Positions 5,925-14,087 of a stretch of DNA of 15,508 nucleotides are shown here, piece by piece. Both the position numbers and the translations under genes were made by a program. How positions within the stretch are numbered: the stretch's first letter is position 1; the number at the start of each line of letters is the position of its first letter. The notes under the pieces are model-generated. The model worked only from the letters and a program-made list of their open reading frames with translations. It was not told the DNA's origin and searched no databases. The stretch comes from a bacterium (GTDB lineage: Bacteria; Bacillota; Clostridia; Oscillospirales; Oscillospiraceae): the NCBI GenBank assembly GCA_004562395.1, contig SFQY01000025.1, positions 1 through 15,508 of the forward strand, read 5' to 3'.

Positions 5925-8117
5925 ATGAAAAAGTTCAACAAGATCATGAGCATCCTGTTGGTACTGGCCATCATGCTGAGCCTGGTCGCCTGCGGCGGCA
6001 AGACTGAGCCCACCGCCGCTGCCACCGATGCTCCTGCGACTGAGAGCGCGGCCGCAGCAGTCACCTATGTGGATCCCTACGCAGATCTGGCGGACGATTA
6101 CGACGCCCTGTGCGAGGCCATCTACAACGATCAGCTGGGCGAGTTCCTGGCCGCCTACAACGCCGCCAAGGAAGCCACCAACGTTTCCGAGCGCTTCGCT
6201 CTGATGGCTGTCGCCGAGGCCAAGCTGATGGAGAGCTCCGTTATGCTGCCCCTGACTTCCCGTGGCGGCAACTACGCCATCTCCCGTGTGGCCCCCAACA
6301 CTGCCACCTCTGTCCTGTGGGGCGGTGACTCCGACCGTTTCCATAATGTTCTGGTTACCACCGAGCCCATCACCGCCGCTCACCGCGACGAGCTGAAGGC
6401 CCTGTGGGCCGAGCTGAAGGGCACCGGCACCTGGGAAGCCGAAGCCCGCAAGTTCCTGGAAGACAACGGCTACACCCTGAAGGACACCTACTCCATGGGC
6501 TACTCCAGCGATCCTCAGACCTGGGACTCCGTGGGTACCTCCCGCGCCGCTGACGGCGAGGCCATCGTCAACACCTACGACGGCCTGGTTGAGTACGATT
6601 CCGAGAACGTCATGCAGCCCGCTCTGGCTGAGAGCTGGGAAGTTTCCGACGACGGCCTGACCTACACCTTCCACCTGCGTCAGGGTGTGAAGTGGGTCGA
6701 CTCTCAGGGCCGTGAGGTGGCTGAGCTGAAGGCTGACGACTTCGTGGCCGGTATGCAGCACATGCTGGACACCATGGCCGGCCTGGAATACCTGGTTCAG
6801 GGCATCATCGTCAATGTCAACGAGTACATCTCCGGCGATATCACCGACTTCGCTGAGGTTGGCGTCAAGGCCGTTGACGACTACACCGTTGAGTACACCC
6901 TGTGCCAGCCCACCTCCTACTTCATGACCATGCTGGGCTACAGCGTGTTCGCCCCCGTGTGCAGAAGCTACTACGAGTCCAAGGGCGGCAAGTTCGGCGC
7001 TGACTTCGATGCCTCCGCCGCTTCCTACACCTACGGCAAGACCCCCAACGACATTGCTTACTGCGGTCCCTACCTGGTCAGCAATGCCACCGCTGAGAAC
7101 ACCATCGTGTTCAAGGCCAACCCCGCTTACTGGAACGCCGAGAACATCAACATCAAGACTCTGACCTGGCTGTACAACGACGGCGAGGACGCTCTGAAGG
7201 CTTACAACGACACCGTGTCCGGCGTGCTGGACGGCGCCGGCCTGAACGCCTCCTCCCTGGAGCAGTCCAAGGTTGACGGCCTGTTCGATACCGTGGTTTA
7301 CACCGCCGCTACCGATGCCACCTCCTTCAGCGCTTTCTACAATGTGAACCGTGAAGCCACCTCCAACGTCAACGACGGCGCCGTTGTCACCGCCAAGACC
7401 GAAGAGGAACTGGTCCGGTCCAAGGCTGCTCTGCGGAACGTCCACTTCCGCCGCGCCGTCTCCTTCGCCACCGACCGGGGCACCTACAACGCCCAGACCG
7501 TTGGTGAGGATCTGAAGTACACCTCCATGATCAACAGCTACACTCCCGGCGTCTTCGTCACCCTGGAGGAGGATGTGACCATTGACATCAACGGCACCGC
7601 CACCACCTTCCCTGCCGGCACCTTCTACGGCGCCATCATGCAGGCTCAGATCGACGCTGACGGTGTGACCATGACCGTGTGGGATCCCACCGCTGACGGC
7701 GGTATCGGCGCTTCCTCCGGCTTCGACGGCTGGTACAATCCGGACGCCGCCGCCGCTGAGCTGGCTGCCGCCATCGACGAGCTGGCCGCCATCGGCATCG
7801 AAGTCTCCGCTGAGAATCCCATCTACATCGACCTGCCTTACTTCTCCGGCTCTGAGGCCTTCGGCAACCGTGCCAACGCCTACAAGCAGTCCATCGAGAA
7901 CGTCCTGGGCGGCGCTGTGATCGTCAACCTGACCGAGTGCGTTGACTCCAAGGCCTGGTACTACGCCGGTTACTACACCGAGTACGGCTACGAGGGCAAC
8001 TACGATGTCTACGATGTCTCCGGCTGGGGCCCCGACTACGGCGATCCTCAGACCTATCTGGACACCTTCCTGCCTGACTACGCCGGCTACATGGTCAAGT
8101 GCATTGGCCTGTTCTGA
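5925..8117 (+). CDS. Peptide-type ABC transporter substrate-binding lipoprotein, apparently circularly permuted
   Basis: A 730-residue exported lipoprotein: signal helix, lipobox LVAC (Cys23), then an Ala/Thr/Glu linker. Residues 186-730 match the SBP_bac_5 (OppA/DppA) fold from its usual N-terminus, with SDPQTWD, NTYDGLVEYD, PALAESWEVSDDGLTYTFHLR and a late GWGPDYGDPQTYLDTF (700-715). The protein then stops after 15 more residues, where the family normally runs on for about 100. The missing end seems to lie at the front: residues 58-145 hold YDAL, SERFALMAVAEAKLM and VMLPL, which resemble the family's last segment. An Ala/Glu/Leu-rich stretch (150-185) joins old C- to old N-terminus. The ATG at 5925 has AAAGGGAGG upstream and a proper signal sequence, whereas an in-frame ATG at 5796 lies in the leader hairpins. 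Arginine codons are mainly CGC/CGT, unlike the CGG-rich neighbours, suggesting high expression. The ligand is unknown. Confidence 0.9.
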   Translation: MKKFNKIMSILLVLAIMLSLVACGGKTEPTAAATDAPATESAAAAVTYVDPYADLADDYDALCEAIYNDQLGEFLAAYNAAKEATNVSERFALMAVAEAKLMESSVMLPLTSRGGNYAISRVAPNTATSVLWGGDSDRFHNVLVTTEPITAAHRDELKALWAELKGTGTWEAEARKFLEDNGYTLKDTYSMGYSSDPQTWDSVGTSRAADGEAIVNTYDGLVEYDSENVMQPALAESWEVSDDGLTYTFHLRQGVKWVDSQGREVAELKADDFVAGMQHMLDTMAGLEYLVQGIIVNVNEYISGDITDFAEVGVKAVDDYTVEYTLCQPTSYFMTMLGYSVFAPVCRSYYESKGGKFGADFDASAASYTYGKTPNDIAYCGPYLVSNATAENTIVFKANPAYWNAENINIKTLTWLYNDGEDALKAYNDTVSGVLDGAGLNASSLEQSKVDGLFDTVVYTAATDATSFSAFYNVNREATSNVNDGAVVTAKTEEELVRSKAALRNVHFRRAVSFATDRGTYNAQTVGEDLKYTSMINSYTPGVFVTLEEDVTIDINGTATTFPAGTFYGAIMQAQIDADGVTMTVWDPTADGGIGASSGFDGWYNPDAAAAELAAAIDELAAIGIEVSAENPIYIDLPYFSGSEAFGNRANAYKQSIENVLGGAVIVNLTECVDSKAWYYAGYYTEYGYEGNYDVYDVSGWGPDYGDPQTYLDTFLPDYAGYMVKCIGLF

Positions 8118-8154
8118 TGCTCTGATCCGGCTGACAGCTTAACACAAAACGCGG

Positions 8155-8340
8155 GGGAGGATGGACTGCGTCCATCCTCCCATCGCATATCAGAGAGTAC
8201 TTTCACCACACGCGCATAGAGCGCTGCCCTCAGCGTTTCGCAGGGCGGACTCCGCGAATCCGCTGAGGGCAGCGCTTTCTGTGATCCAAGGCAAATGGCG
8301 GAATCATTCCGCGAAATTGTGGCAGCATAATCCTGCTGCC
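8155..8340 (+). other. Chain of four hairpins between binding protein and permease genes
   Basis: The 255-bp gap after the binding-protein gene carries four successive perfect hairpins: 8155-8166/8170-8181 (12 bp), 8220-8235/8261-8276 (16 bp, with possible inner pairing TTCGC/GCGAA), 8298-8303/8307-8312 (6 bp) and 8321-8327/8334-8340 (7 bp). None is followed by a good T-tract, so read-through to the permease genes is expected. They probably stabilise the binding-protein mRNA 3' end, partly stop transcription, or direct RNA cleavage. No good promoter was seen in the gap. Confidence 0.6.
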
Positions 8341-8372
8341 CCTCCTATCACTGATGAGATGAGAGATGTACT

Positions 8373-9950
8373 ATGACGAAATATTTAATTAACCGTATCC
8401 TTCGAAGCCTGTTCTCCGTTGTGATTGTGGTGGGCATCGTCATGGTGATGGTCTACTCCTGCCTGGACAGGAACCTGATCTTCGCCGCCGACTCCAACTA
8501 CAGCCACGTCAAGAGCAACGCCAAGGAAGTTTACATGATGCAGCAGTGGGAAAAATACGGCTATGTGGACTATGTGCCCTATTCCGACTATCTGATGCAG
8601 CTCAAACGGGAAGACGTGATCGACCAGGCTACCTACGACGCCGCCATCAAGTTCGCCAACAAGGCTGAAAATGACGACGAGACCGTGGCCGAGTATGTCA
8701 AAAAGTTTACCGAGGAATATGAGTCCAAGGGCTATAAGATCGTTCGCCTGGACGGCAAAATGAAGGCCAAGACCAAGAAGTATCAGGACGGCGGCGAGCC
8801 CCGGATCTATGCCTACAAGGATATTCCTCTGATCGTCCGTCTGTGGAATTATTTCGCCGACCTGATCAGCGTGGACAACATCCACTATGTTCAGGAGGAC
8901 ATCGAAAACCGGGGCATCACCTTTACGCTGTATGATCCGGCCTACGGCGGGGAGAAATTCTCTCCGGCCATCATGGGCAACGGCACCCAGTATAAATATC
9001 TGTTCTACTGCAACGATTCCTTCCCCTATATCCACCAGAATCTGGTGACCATTCAGCTGGGCAAGTCCTATTCCATCCGTCAGGGCATCGACGTGTTCCA
9101 GACCATGACGGAATCCCAGGGCTCCTTCTACAATTCCGCCGTGACCTATCCCTCCGGCCTGGTGGAGGAATCCGCGGACAACCTCCATTCGGCCACCTAT
9201 GTTGCCGGCTCCTTCGCCGAGAGCAACCCCATCATCCACAGCCGTTTCGTGGATGACTACACCAACGTGACCACCAACAAGGCGGGCCTGTCCAAGATGG
9301 GCTACTCCTTTACCATCGGCATCATCGCGGTGATCCTGTCCTACGTGCTGGCCATTCCTCTTGGCATCGGCATGGCCCTGCGGAAGGACAAGTTCCTGGA
9401 TCATCTGGGAACCGTGTATATCGTGTTCATCACCGCCGTGCCTTCCCTTGCCTATATCTTCCTGTTCAAGGCCCTGGGCGGCAAAATGGGCCTGCCCACC
9501 ACCTTCGACATGGAGAACCCCACCTGGCTGATGTACGTGCTGCCCATCATCTCCCTGGCGCTGCCCTCCGTGGCCAACCTGATGAAGTGGCTGCGCCGGT
9601 ATATGATCGACCAGATGAACTCCGACTACGTCAAGTTCGCCCGGTCCGGCGGCCTCAGTGAGGGCGAAATCTTCACCAAGCACATCCTGAAGAACGCCAT
9701 CATCCCCATTGTCCACGGCATTCCCGCCTCTGTTCTGGGTGCCATGACCGGCGCCATCATCACCGAGCGCGTTTACGTGGTTCCCGGCGCCGGCAACATG
9801 CTGACCAGAGCCATCAACGCCTACGACAACGGCGTTATCGTGGGTATGACCCTGTTCTATGCCGTGCTGACGGTGACTTCCATTATCCTGGGCGATATTC
9901 TGATGTCCGTTATGGATCCCAGAATTTCCTTCACCGCGAAAGAGAGGTAA
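8373..9950 (+). CDS. Peptide-type ABC transporter permease (OppB/DppB family) with large extracytoplasmic insertion
   Basis: A 525-residue membrane protein, while OppB/DppB proteins are usually 305-340. TM1 is at about 8-29 and the remaining helices start only at about 311 (311-333, 347-367, 387-405, 447-467, 487-515). Residues 35-305 form a hydrophilic, Tyr/Asp/Lys-rich segment that by topology lies outside the membrane, roughly 200 residues longer than normal. The cytoplasmic EAA loop (about 418-447, YVKFARSGGLSEGEIFTKHI) that docks the ATPases is well preserved. ATG 8373 has only a weak purine-rich sequence and no clear Shine-Dalgarno site upstream, so its translation may be low. The next permease gene starts 6 bases after its stop. 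Confidence 0.9.
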   Translation: MTKYLINRILRSLFSVVIVVGIVMVMVYSCLDRNLIFAADSNYSHVKSNAKEVYMMQQWEKYGYVDYVPYSDYLMQLKREDVIDQATYDAAIKFANKAENDDETVAEYVKKFTEEYESKGYKIVRLDGKMKAKTKKYQDGGEPRIYAYKDIPLIVRLWNYFADLISVDNIHYVQEDIENRGITFTLYDPAYGGEKFSPAIMGNGTQYKYLFYCNDSFPYIHQNLVTIQLGKSYSIRQGIDVFQTMTESQGSFYNSAVTYPSGLVEESADNLHSATYVAGSFAESNPIIHSRFVDDYTNVTTNKAGLSKMGYSFTIGIIAVILSYVLAIPLGIGMALRKDKFLDHLGTVYIVFITAVPSLAYIFLFKALGGKMGLPTTFDMENPTWLMYVLPIISLALPSVANLMKWLRRYMIDQMNSDYVKFARSGGLSEGEIFTKHILKNAIIPIVHGIPASVLGAMTGAIITERVYVVPGAGNMLTRAINAYDNGVIVGMTLFYAVLTVTSIILGDILMSVMDPRISFTAKER

Positions 9951-9956
9951 GCGACT

Positions 9957-10946
9957 ATGGCTGATAACAGAGAAAATCTGGACGAATTCAATATGTCCGA
10001 CGCCGAGCTGTTCGCGCCTGTGGACCACGACCAGCTGGAATCCGAGAAGATCACCGCTCCCCGGTACTCCTACTGGCATTCCGTCTTCCGCGTGTTCTTC
10101 CAGAAAAAAATCAATATCATCATGCTGACCATTCTGGCCGTGCTGCTGGTATTCACCTATGTATACCCTGCTGTGATCCACTACGACGCGGCGGTGGATC
10201 CCTATATCAACCTGATGGACTCCACGGCCAAGCACCTGGGTCCCCAGGCGGCCATGGAGAAGTTCGGCTCCAATATCCACTGGATCCTGGGCTCCGGCGC
10301 CTCCGGCCAGTCCACCTTTGACGCCATCTGGTATGGCTCCAGCATCTCCGTTTCCCTGGCTCTGATCTGCGCCCTGATCAACATGACCATCGGCGTGGTC
10401 ATCGGCGCCGTGTGGGGCTTCAGCAAGAAGGTGGATATCTTCATGACTGAGGTCTACAACATCATCGCCAACATTCCCTATATCCTGCTGATCGCTGTCA
10501 TCGTGCTGATCATGTCCGCCAGCTTCTGGACCATGGTCTTCGCCCTGACGGTCACCGGCTGGATCGGCATCGCCTTCTTCATCCGCACCCAGGTCATCAT
10601 CATCCGGGACCGGGAGTACAACCTGGCCTCCCGTTGCCTGGGCACCCCCATCACCCGGATCGCCACCAAGAACATCCTGCCCTTTATGACCTCCGTCATT
10701 GTGACCCTGGCCGCGACGGAGATCCCCTCCTACATTTCCTACGAAGTGTTCCTGTCCTATATCGGCATGGGCCTGAGCGACATGTCCCTGGGCAAGCTCA
10801 TCGAAGCCGCCCAGAACGCCATGCTGACCCCCGGTTGGGAAATGGAATTCTGGAGCCCCGTGGCCGTCGCTTCCATCATCGCCGTGGTGCTGTATGTGGT
10901 CGGCCAGAATCTGGGCGACGCGTCCGACCCCCGGACCCATATGTAA
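9957..10946 (+). CDS. Peptide-type ABC transporter permease (OppC/DppC family)
   Basis: A 329-residue inner membrane partner of the OppB-like permease. A 50-residue acidic cytoplasmic N-terminus precedes TM1 (52-73). After an extracytoplasmic stretch come helices near 126-153, 165-187, 190-212, 250-272 and 300-318. The EAA loop at about 220-247 (YNLASRCLGTPITRIATKNI) is conserved. The usual GTDxxGRD motif before TM2 is changed to GSGASGQST (112-120). Length is normal to slightly long. ATG 9957 has GAGG about 9 bases upstream. The next gene starts 12 bases after its stop, so the permease and ATPase genes form one tight operon. Confidence 0.9.
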   Translation: MADNRENLDEFNMSDAELFAPVDHDQLESEKITAPRYSYWHSVFRVFFQKKINIIMLTILAVLLVFTYVYPAVIHYDAAVDPYINLMDSTAKHLGPQAAMEKFGSNIHWILGSGASGQSTFDAIWYGSSISVSLALICALINMTIGVVIGAVWGFSKKVDIFMTEVYNIIANIPYILLIAVIVLIMSASFWTMVFALTVTGWIGIAFFIRTQVIIIRDREYNLASRCLGTPITRIATKNILPFMTSVIVTLAATEIPSYISYEVFLSYIGMGLSDMSLGKLIEAAQNAMLTPGWEMEFWSPVAVASIIAVVLYVVGQNLGDASDPRTHM

Positions 10947-10958
10947 GAGGTGGCGTGT

Positions 10959-12707
10959 ATGGAAAAGAAAAAAGTATTGCTCTCTGTTGACAATCTGCAT
11001 GTGAACTTCCGGGTCCGCGGCAGGACCCTGTCTGCCATCCGGGGCATCTCCCTGGACTTCTATGAGGATGAGTCCGTGGCCATCGTGGGTGAGTCCGGTT
11101 CCGGCAAGTCCGTGTTCACCAAGACCTTTGCCGGTATGCTGGACGCCAACGGCTATATCAGCGAGGGCTCCATCATCTTTAACGATGAGGAGCTGGCCGA
11201 TACCAAGGTCACCCTGGACAACACCGCCAGGAAGCTCATCGCCTCCACCTGGGAGAACCTGAACAAGTATTCCCAGCTGGAAGCCGGCGCGGAAACCTAC
11301 AAGGCGATCCTGAAGCTGGAATCCGAGAAGAAGGCCCGGGAATACCTCAGCGACGAGGAGGATCAGGCTTCCACCGCTCAGATCGACGATCTGACCTTCC
11401 GCCGCACCGAGCTGTACAACCAGAAGCTGACCATCGACTCCCACAAGGAAAAGGAGCGCTATAAGTCCGTTTCCGCTGAGATCGAGAAGATGGACGCCGA
11501 GATCAAGGAGCTGAAGAAGCGCCGGGAGGATACCATCGCCGCCCACAGAAAGGCCGCCAAGGCCGATACCGCCTTCCAGCAGGAATTCCAGACGAAAATG
11601 GCCGCGCTGAAGCAGACCTACTCCGGCCAGATCGTCAACCAGATCTCTGAGGAGACCAAGCGCCGCAACGAGATCCTGGCCAAGGAGATCTACCTCTCCG
11701 TGGGCCGCTACCCTCTGCGCAAGCGGATCAAGTTCATCCGCCAGCTGGAGAAGAGCTTCAAAAAGGCCATGAGCATGGGCCTCAACCTGAACGACGAAAA
11801 CGTCCGCAACAACGTCTTTGACGAGGTGGTGTTCCGGGTCCGGTACCTGGACGAAACGGCCGACACCCTCCACGGCACCTGCGTGCTGAACCTGGCCAAG
11901 GTCCACTACGCCAAGGACTGGACCAAGATCCGGGGCGGCAAGATTGCCACCGTGTTCCAGGATCCTATGACCTCCCTGAACCCCATCATCACCATCGGCA
12001 AGCAGATTACCTCCGTCATTCTGAAGCATCAGAACTGCTCCGAGATCGAGGCCCGTGCCCGTGCCCTGACCCTGATGAAGAAGGTGGGCATCCCCAACGC
12101 GGAGGCACGGTTCGACGATTATCCCTTCCAGTATTCCGGCGGTATGCGCCAGCGTATCGTCATCGCCATCGCCCTGTCCTGCCAGCCCAAGATCCTGATC
12201 TGCGACGAGCCCACCACCGCTCTGGACGTGACCATCCAGGCCCAGATCCTGAAGCTGATCAAGGACCTGCAGAAGGAATTCCACTACACCATCGTGTTCA
12301 TCACCCATGACCTGGGCGTGGTGGCCAACGTGGCCGACCGGGTGGCCGTGCTCTACGGCGGCCAGGTGGTGGAGCTGGGCACCTGCGAGGAGGTCTTCTA
12401 CGATCCTAAGCATCCCTACACCTGGGCCCTGCTGTCCTCCCTGCCTCAGCTGGCTCAGAGAAATACCAAGCTTTATTCCATCACCGGCACACCCCCGTCC
12501 TTGTACAACAAGATCGTGGGCGACGCCTTCGCTCCCAGAAACCCCTACTGCCTGAAGATCGACACCCTGAAGGAGCCGCCTATGTTCCAGGTGTCCGAGA
12601 CCCATTTCGCCAAGACCTGGCTGCTGGATCCCAGAGCCCCCAAGGTCGAGAAGCCCGAAATTATTCAGAACATCCACGAGAAGCTTGTGGAAGCGTTCAA
12701 CATTTAA
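10959..12707 (+). CDS. Peptide-type ABC transporter ATPase (OppD/DppD family) with coiled-coil insertion
   Basis: A 582-residue ATPase, whereas OppD/DppD is about 320-340. Walker A GESGSGKS (44-51), Q-loop Gln334 (VFQDPM), signature YSGGMRQR (392-399), Walker B with Asp416-Glu417, and His450 are all intact. Residues 84-316, between Walker A and the Q-loop, are an extra domain: a charged Lys/Glu-rich part (about 140-245) with coiled-coil character, then a mixed part. The C-terminal oligopeptide-transporter domain is present (PPSLYNKIVGDAFAPRNPY), but the four cysteines of the family's CPFAPRC...C...C motif are Asp, Asn, Asp and Thr here, so it should not hold a [4Fe-4S] cluster. The start is ATG 10959 because AGAGG lies 8 bases before it. 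An in-frame GTG at 10950 overlaps that site. Confidence 0.92.
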   Translation: MEKKKVLLSVDNLHVNFRVRGRTLSAIRGISLDFYEDESVAIVGESGSGKSVFTKTFAGMLDANGYISEGSIIFNDEELADTKVTLDNTARKLIASTWENLNKYSQLEAGAETYKAILKLESEKKAREYLSDEEDQASTAQIDDLTFRRTELYNQKLTIDSHKEKERYKSVSAEIEKMDAEIKELKKRREDTIAAHRKAAKADTAFQQEFQTKMAALKQTYSGQIVNQISEETKRRNEILAKEIYLSVGRYPLRKRIKFIRQLEKSFKKAMSMGLNLNDENVRNNVFDEVVFRVRYLDETADTLHGTCVLNLAKVHYAKDWTKIRGGKIATVFQDPMTSLNPIITIGKQITSVILKHQNCSEIEARARALTLMKKVGIPNAEARFDDYPFQYSGGMRQRIVIAIALSCQPKILICDEPTTALDVTIQAQILKLIKDLQKEFHYTIVFITHDLGVVANVADRVAVLYGGQVVELGTCEEVFYDPKHPYTWALLSSLPQLAQRNTKLYSITGTPPSLYNKIVGDAFAPRNPYCLKIDTLKEPPMFQVSETHFAKTWLLDPRAPKVEKPEIIQNIHEKLVEAFNI

Positions 12708-12720
12708 GGAGGATTCGGCT

Positions 12721-14022
12721 GTGAGTAAAGAAAAAGAAACCACCCGTGTTTCTCATCTGCCGGAGCATGGTCCTCTGGATGAAAACGGCAGGGAGATCCT
12801 GCTGAGCCTGAAAAACGTGGACATCACCTTCGGCAAGGGCGACAACGCCGTCCGGGCCGTCAAGAACGCCAGCTTTGATATCTACAAGGGCGAGACCTTC
12901 TCCCTGGTAGGCGAGTCCGGCTCCGGCAAGACCACCATCGGCCGGGCCGTGATCCGGGTCAACCCCTGCGCCGCCGGTGAGATCCAGTACAAGGGCGTCC
13001 GCATTTCCGGCAAGACCACCAAGAGCCTGGACCGGGAGGTCATCCGGAACATCCAGATGGTGTTCCAGGATCCCGCCGCGTCTCTGAATGAGCGGGCCAC
13101 CGTGGACTACATTATTTCCGAGGGCCTGTACAACTTCAAGCTCTACGAGAACGAGGAAGACCGGATCCGCAAGGTGGAGAACATTATCAACGAGGTGGGC
13201 CTGCTGCCGGAGCATCTGACCCGGTATCCCCACGAGTTCTCCGGCGGCCAGCGGCAGCGGATCGGTCTGGCCCGGGCCATGGTCATGGAGCCGGAGCTGG
13301 TCATCGCCGACGAGCCCATCTCCGCTCTGGACGTTTCCATCCGTGCCCAGGTGCTGAACCTGCTGAAGAAGTTCCAGCAGGAGCGCAACATCACCTATCT
13401 GTTCATCGCCCACGACCTGTCCATCGTCCGGTTCATTTCCGACCGGATCGGCGTTATCTACAAGGGCGATATCGTGGAGATCGCCGACGCGGAGGAGCTG
13501 TTTGACTTCCCCCTGCATCCTTACACCCGGAGCCTGATTTCCGCCATTCCCATCCCCGACCCCATCCTGGAGAAGAACAAGGTGCTGTTCACCTACGATC
13601 CCTCCGTCCACGATTACAGCGAGGAAAAGCCCCAGCTGGTGGACATCGGCCACAACCACTTCGTCTTCGGCAACAAGAAGGAGATCGAGGAGTACAAGGC
13701 CCAGCGGGAAACCGGCGAGCCCCTGAAGTCCATCAAGATCCTGGACCCCAATGCGCCGGAAGAGGAGAAGAAGGAGGCGGAGGAGTCCATTCCCTCCACG
13801 GAGGGCATTCTGGACGCCCCGCTCCACGACACCGGAAACAAATGGTATTCCATTTTGTCCTTCTTCCTGCCGCTGCTGGGCCTGATCGCGGCCTTTGTCT
13901 TCCGCAGGTTCAACCACATCCGCAACTACAAGGCCTGCAAGAAGGGCGCCCTGATCGGTCTGGCTACCCTGGGCGCGATCATCCTGTTCTTTGCGCTGAT
14001 GCTATTGTTCGCGGTTATCTGA
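12721..14022 (+). CDS. Peptide-type ABC transporter ATPase (OppF/DppF family) with two-helix membrane tail
   Basis: A 433-residue partner of the OppD-like ATPase. Walker A GESGSGKT (64-71), Q-loop Gln116 (VFQDPAASL), signature FSGGQRQR (173-180), Walker B with Asp197-Glu198, and His231 are intact. The family's SAIPIPDP segment (274-281) is present, but the region that normally follows with four cysteines is cysteine-free (HDYSEEKPQLVDIGHNHF). An acidic linker (about 320-372) leads to two hydrophobic helices (376-395 and 409-432) joined by a basic loop, RRFNHIRNYKACKKG. Standard OppF has no membrane segment. The start is GTG 12721 with AAGGAGG 8 bases upstream. It begins 13 bases after the OppD-like stop. 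Confidence 0.92.
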   Translation: MSKEKETTRVSHLPEHGPLDENGREILLSLKNVDITFGKGDNAVRAVKNASFDIYKGETFSLVGESGSGKTTIGRAVIRVNPCAAGEIQYKGVRISGKTTKSLDREVIRNIQMVFQDPAASLNERATVDYIISEGLYNFKLYENEEDRIRKVENIINEVGLLPEHLTRYPHEFSGGQRQRIGLARAMVMEPELVIADEPISALDVSIRAQVLNLLKKFQQERNITYLFIAHDLSIVRFISDRIGVIYKGDIVEIADAEELFDFPLHPYTRSLISAIPIPDPILEKNKVLFTYDPSVHDYSEEKPQLVDIGHNHFVFGNKKEIEEYKAQRETGEPLKSIKILDPNAPEEEKKEAEESIPSTEGILDAPLHDTGNKWYSILSFFLPLLGLIAAFVFRRFNHIRNYKACKKGALIGLATLGAIILFFALMLLFAVI

Positions 14023-14038
14023 AAAACCCAATGATTCC

Positions 14039-14067
14039 GTGCGGAGCGGCTGACTGCCGCTCCGCAC
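14039..14067 (+). other. Hairpin between the OppF-like and ApbE-like genes
   Basis: Perfect 12-bp inverted repeat (arms 14039-14050 and 14056-14067, loop TGACT), very GC-rich, 16 bases after the OppF-like stop. No T-tract follows, and the next gene's AAGGAG is 10 bases downstream. It may be a weak terminator or an mRNA processing or stability element that lowers or separates expression of the last gene. Confidence 0.55.
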
Positions 14068-14087
14068 AATCTGCTTAAGGAGCGTTT

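Noticed and set aside
8385..12743. Open frame of 1,452 codons on the minus strand opposite the permease and ATPase genes
   Set aside because: It is Gly/His/Val/Asp-rich low-complexity translation without domains, and crosses four genes with clear motifs on the other strand. It arises from GC-rich third codon positions.
10959..14022. Frameshift or gene fusion artefact to explain the enlarged ATPases
   Set aside because: Frames are continuous, codon use is uniform, and ATPase motifs occur in order on both sides of the insertion. No internal ribosome site and start were seen before the OppF-like tail.
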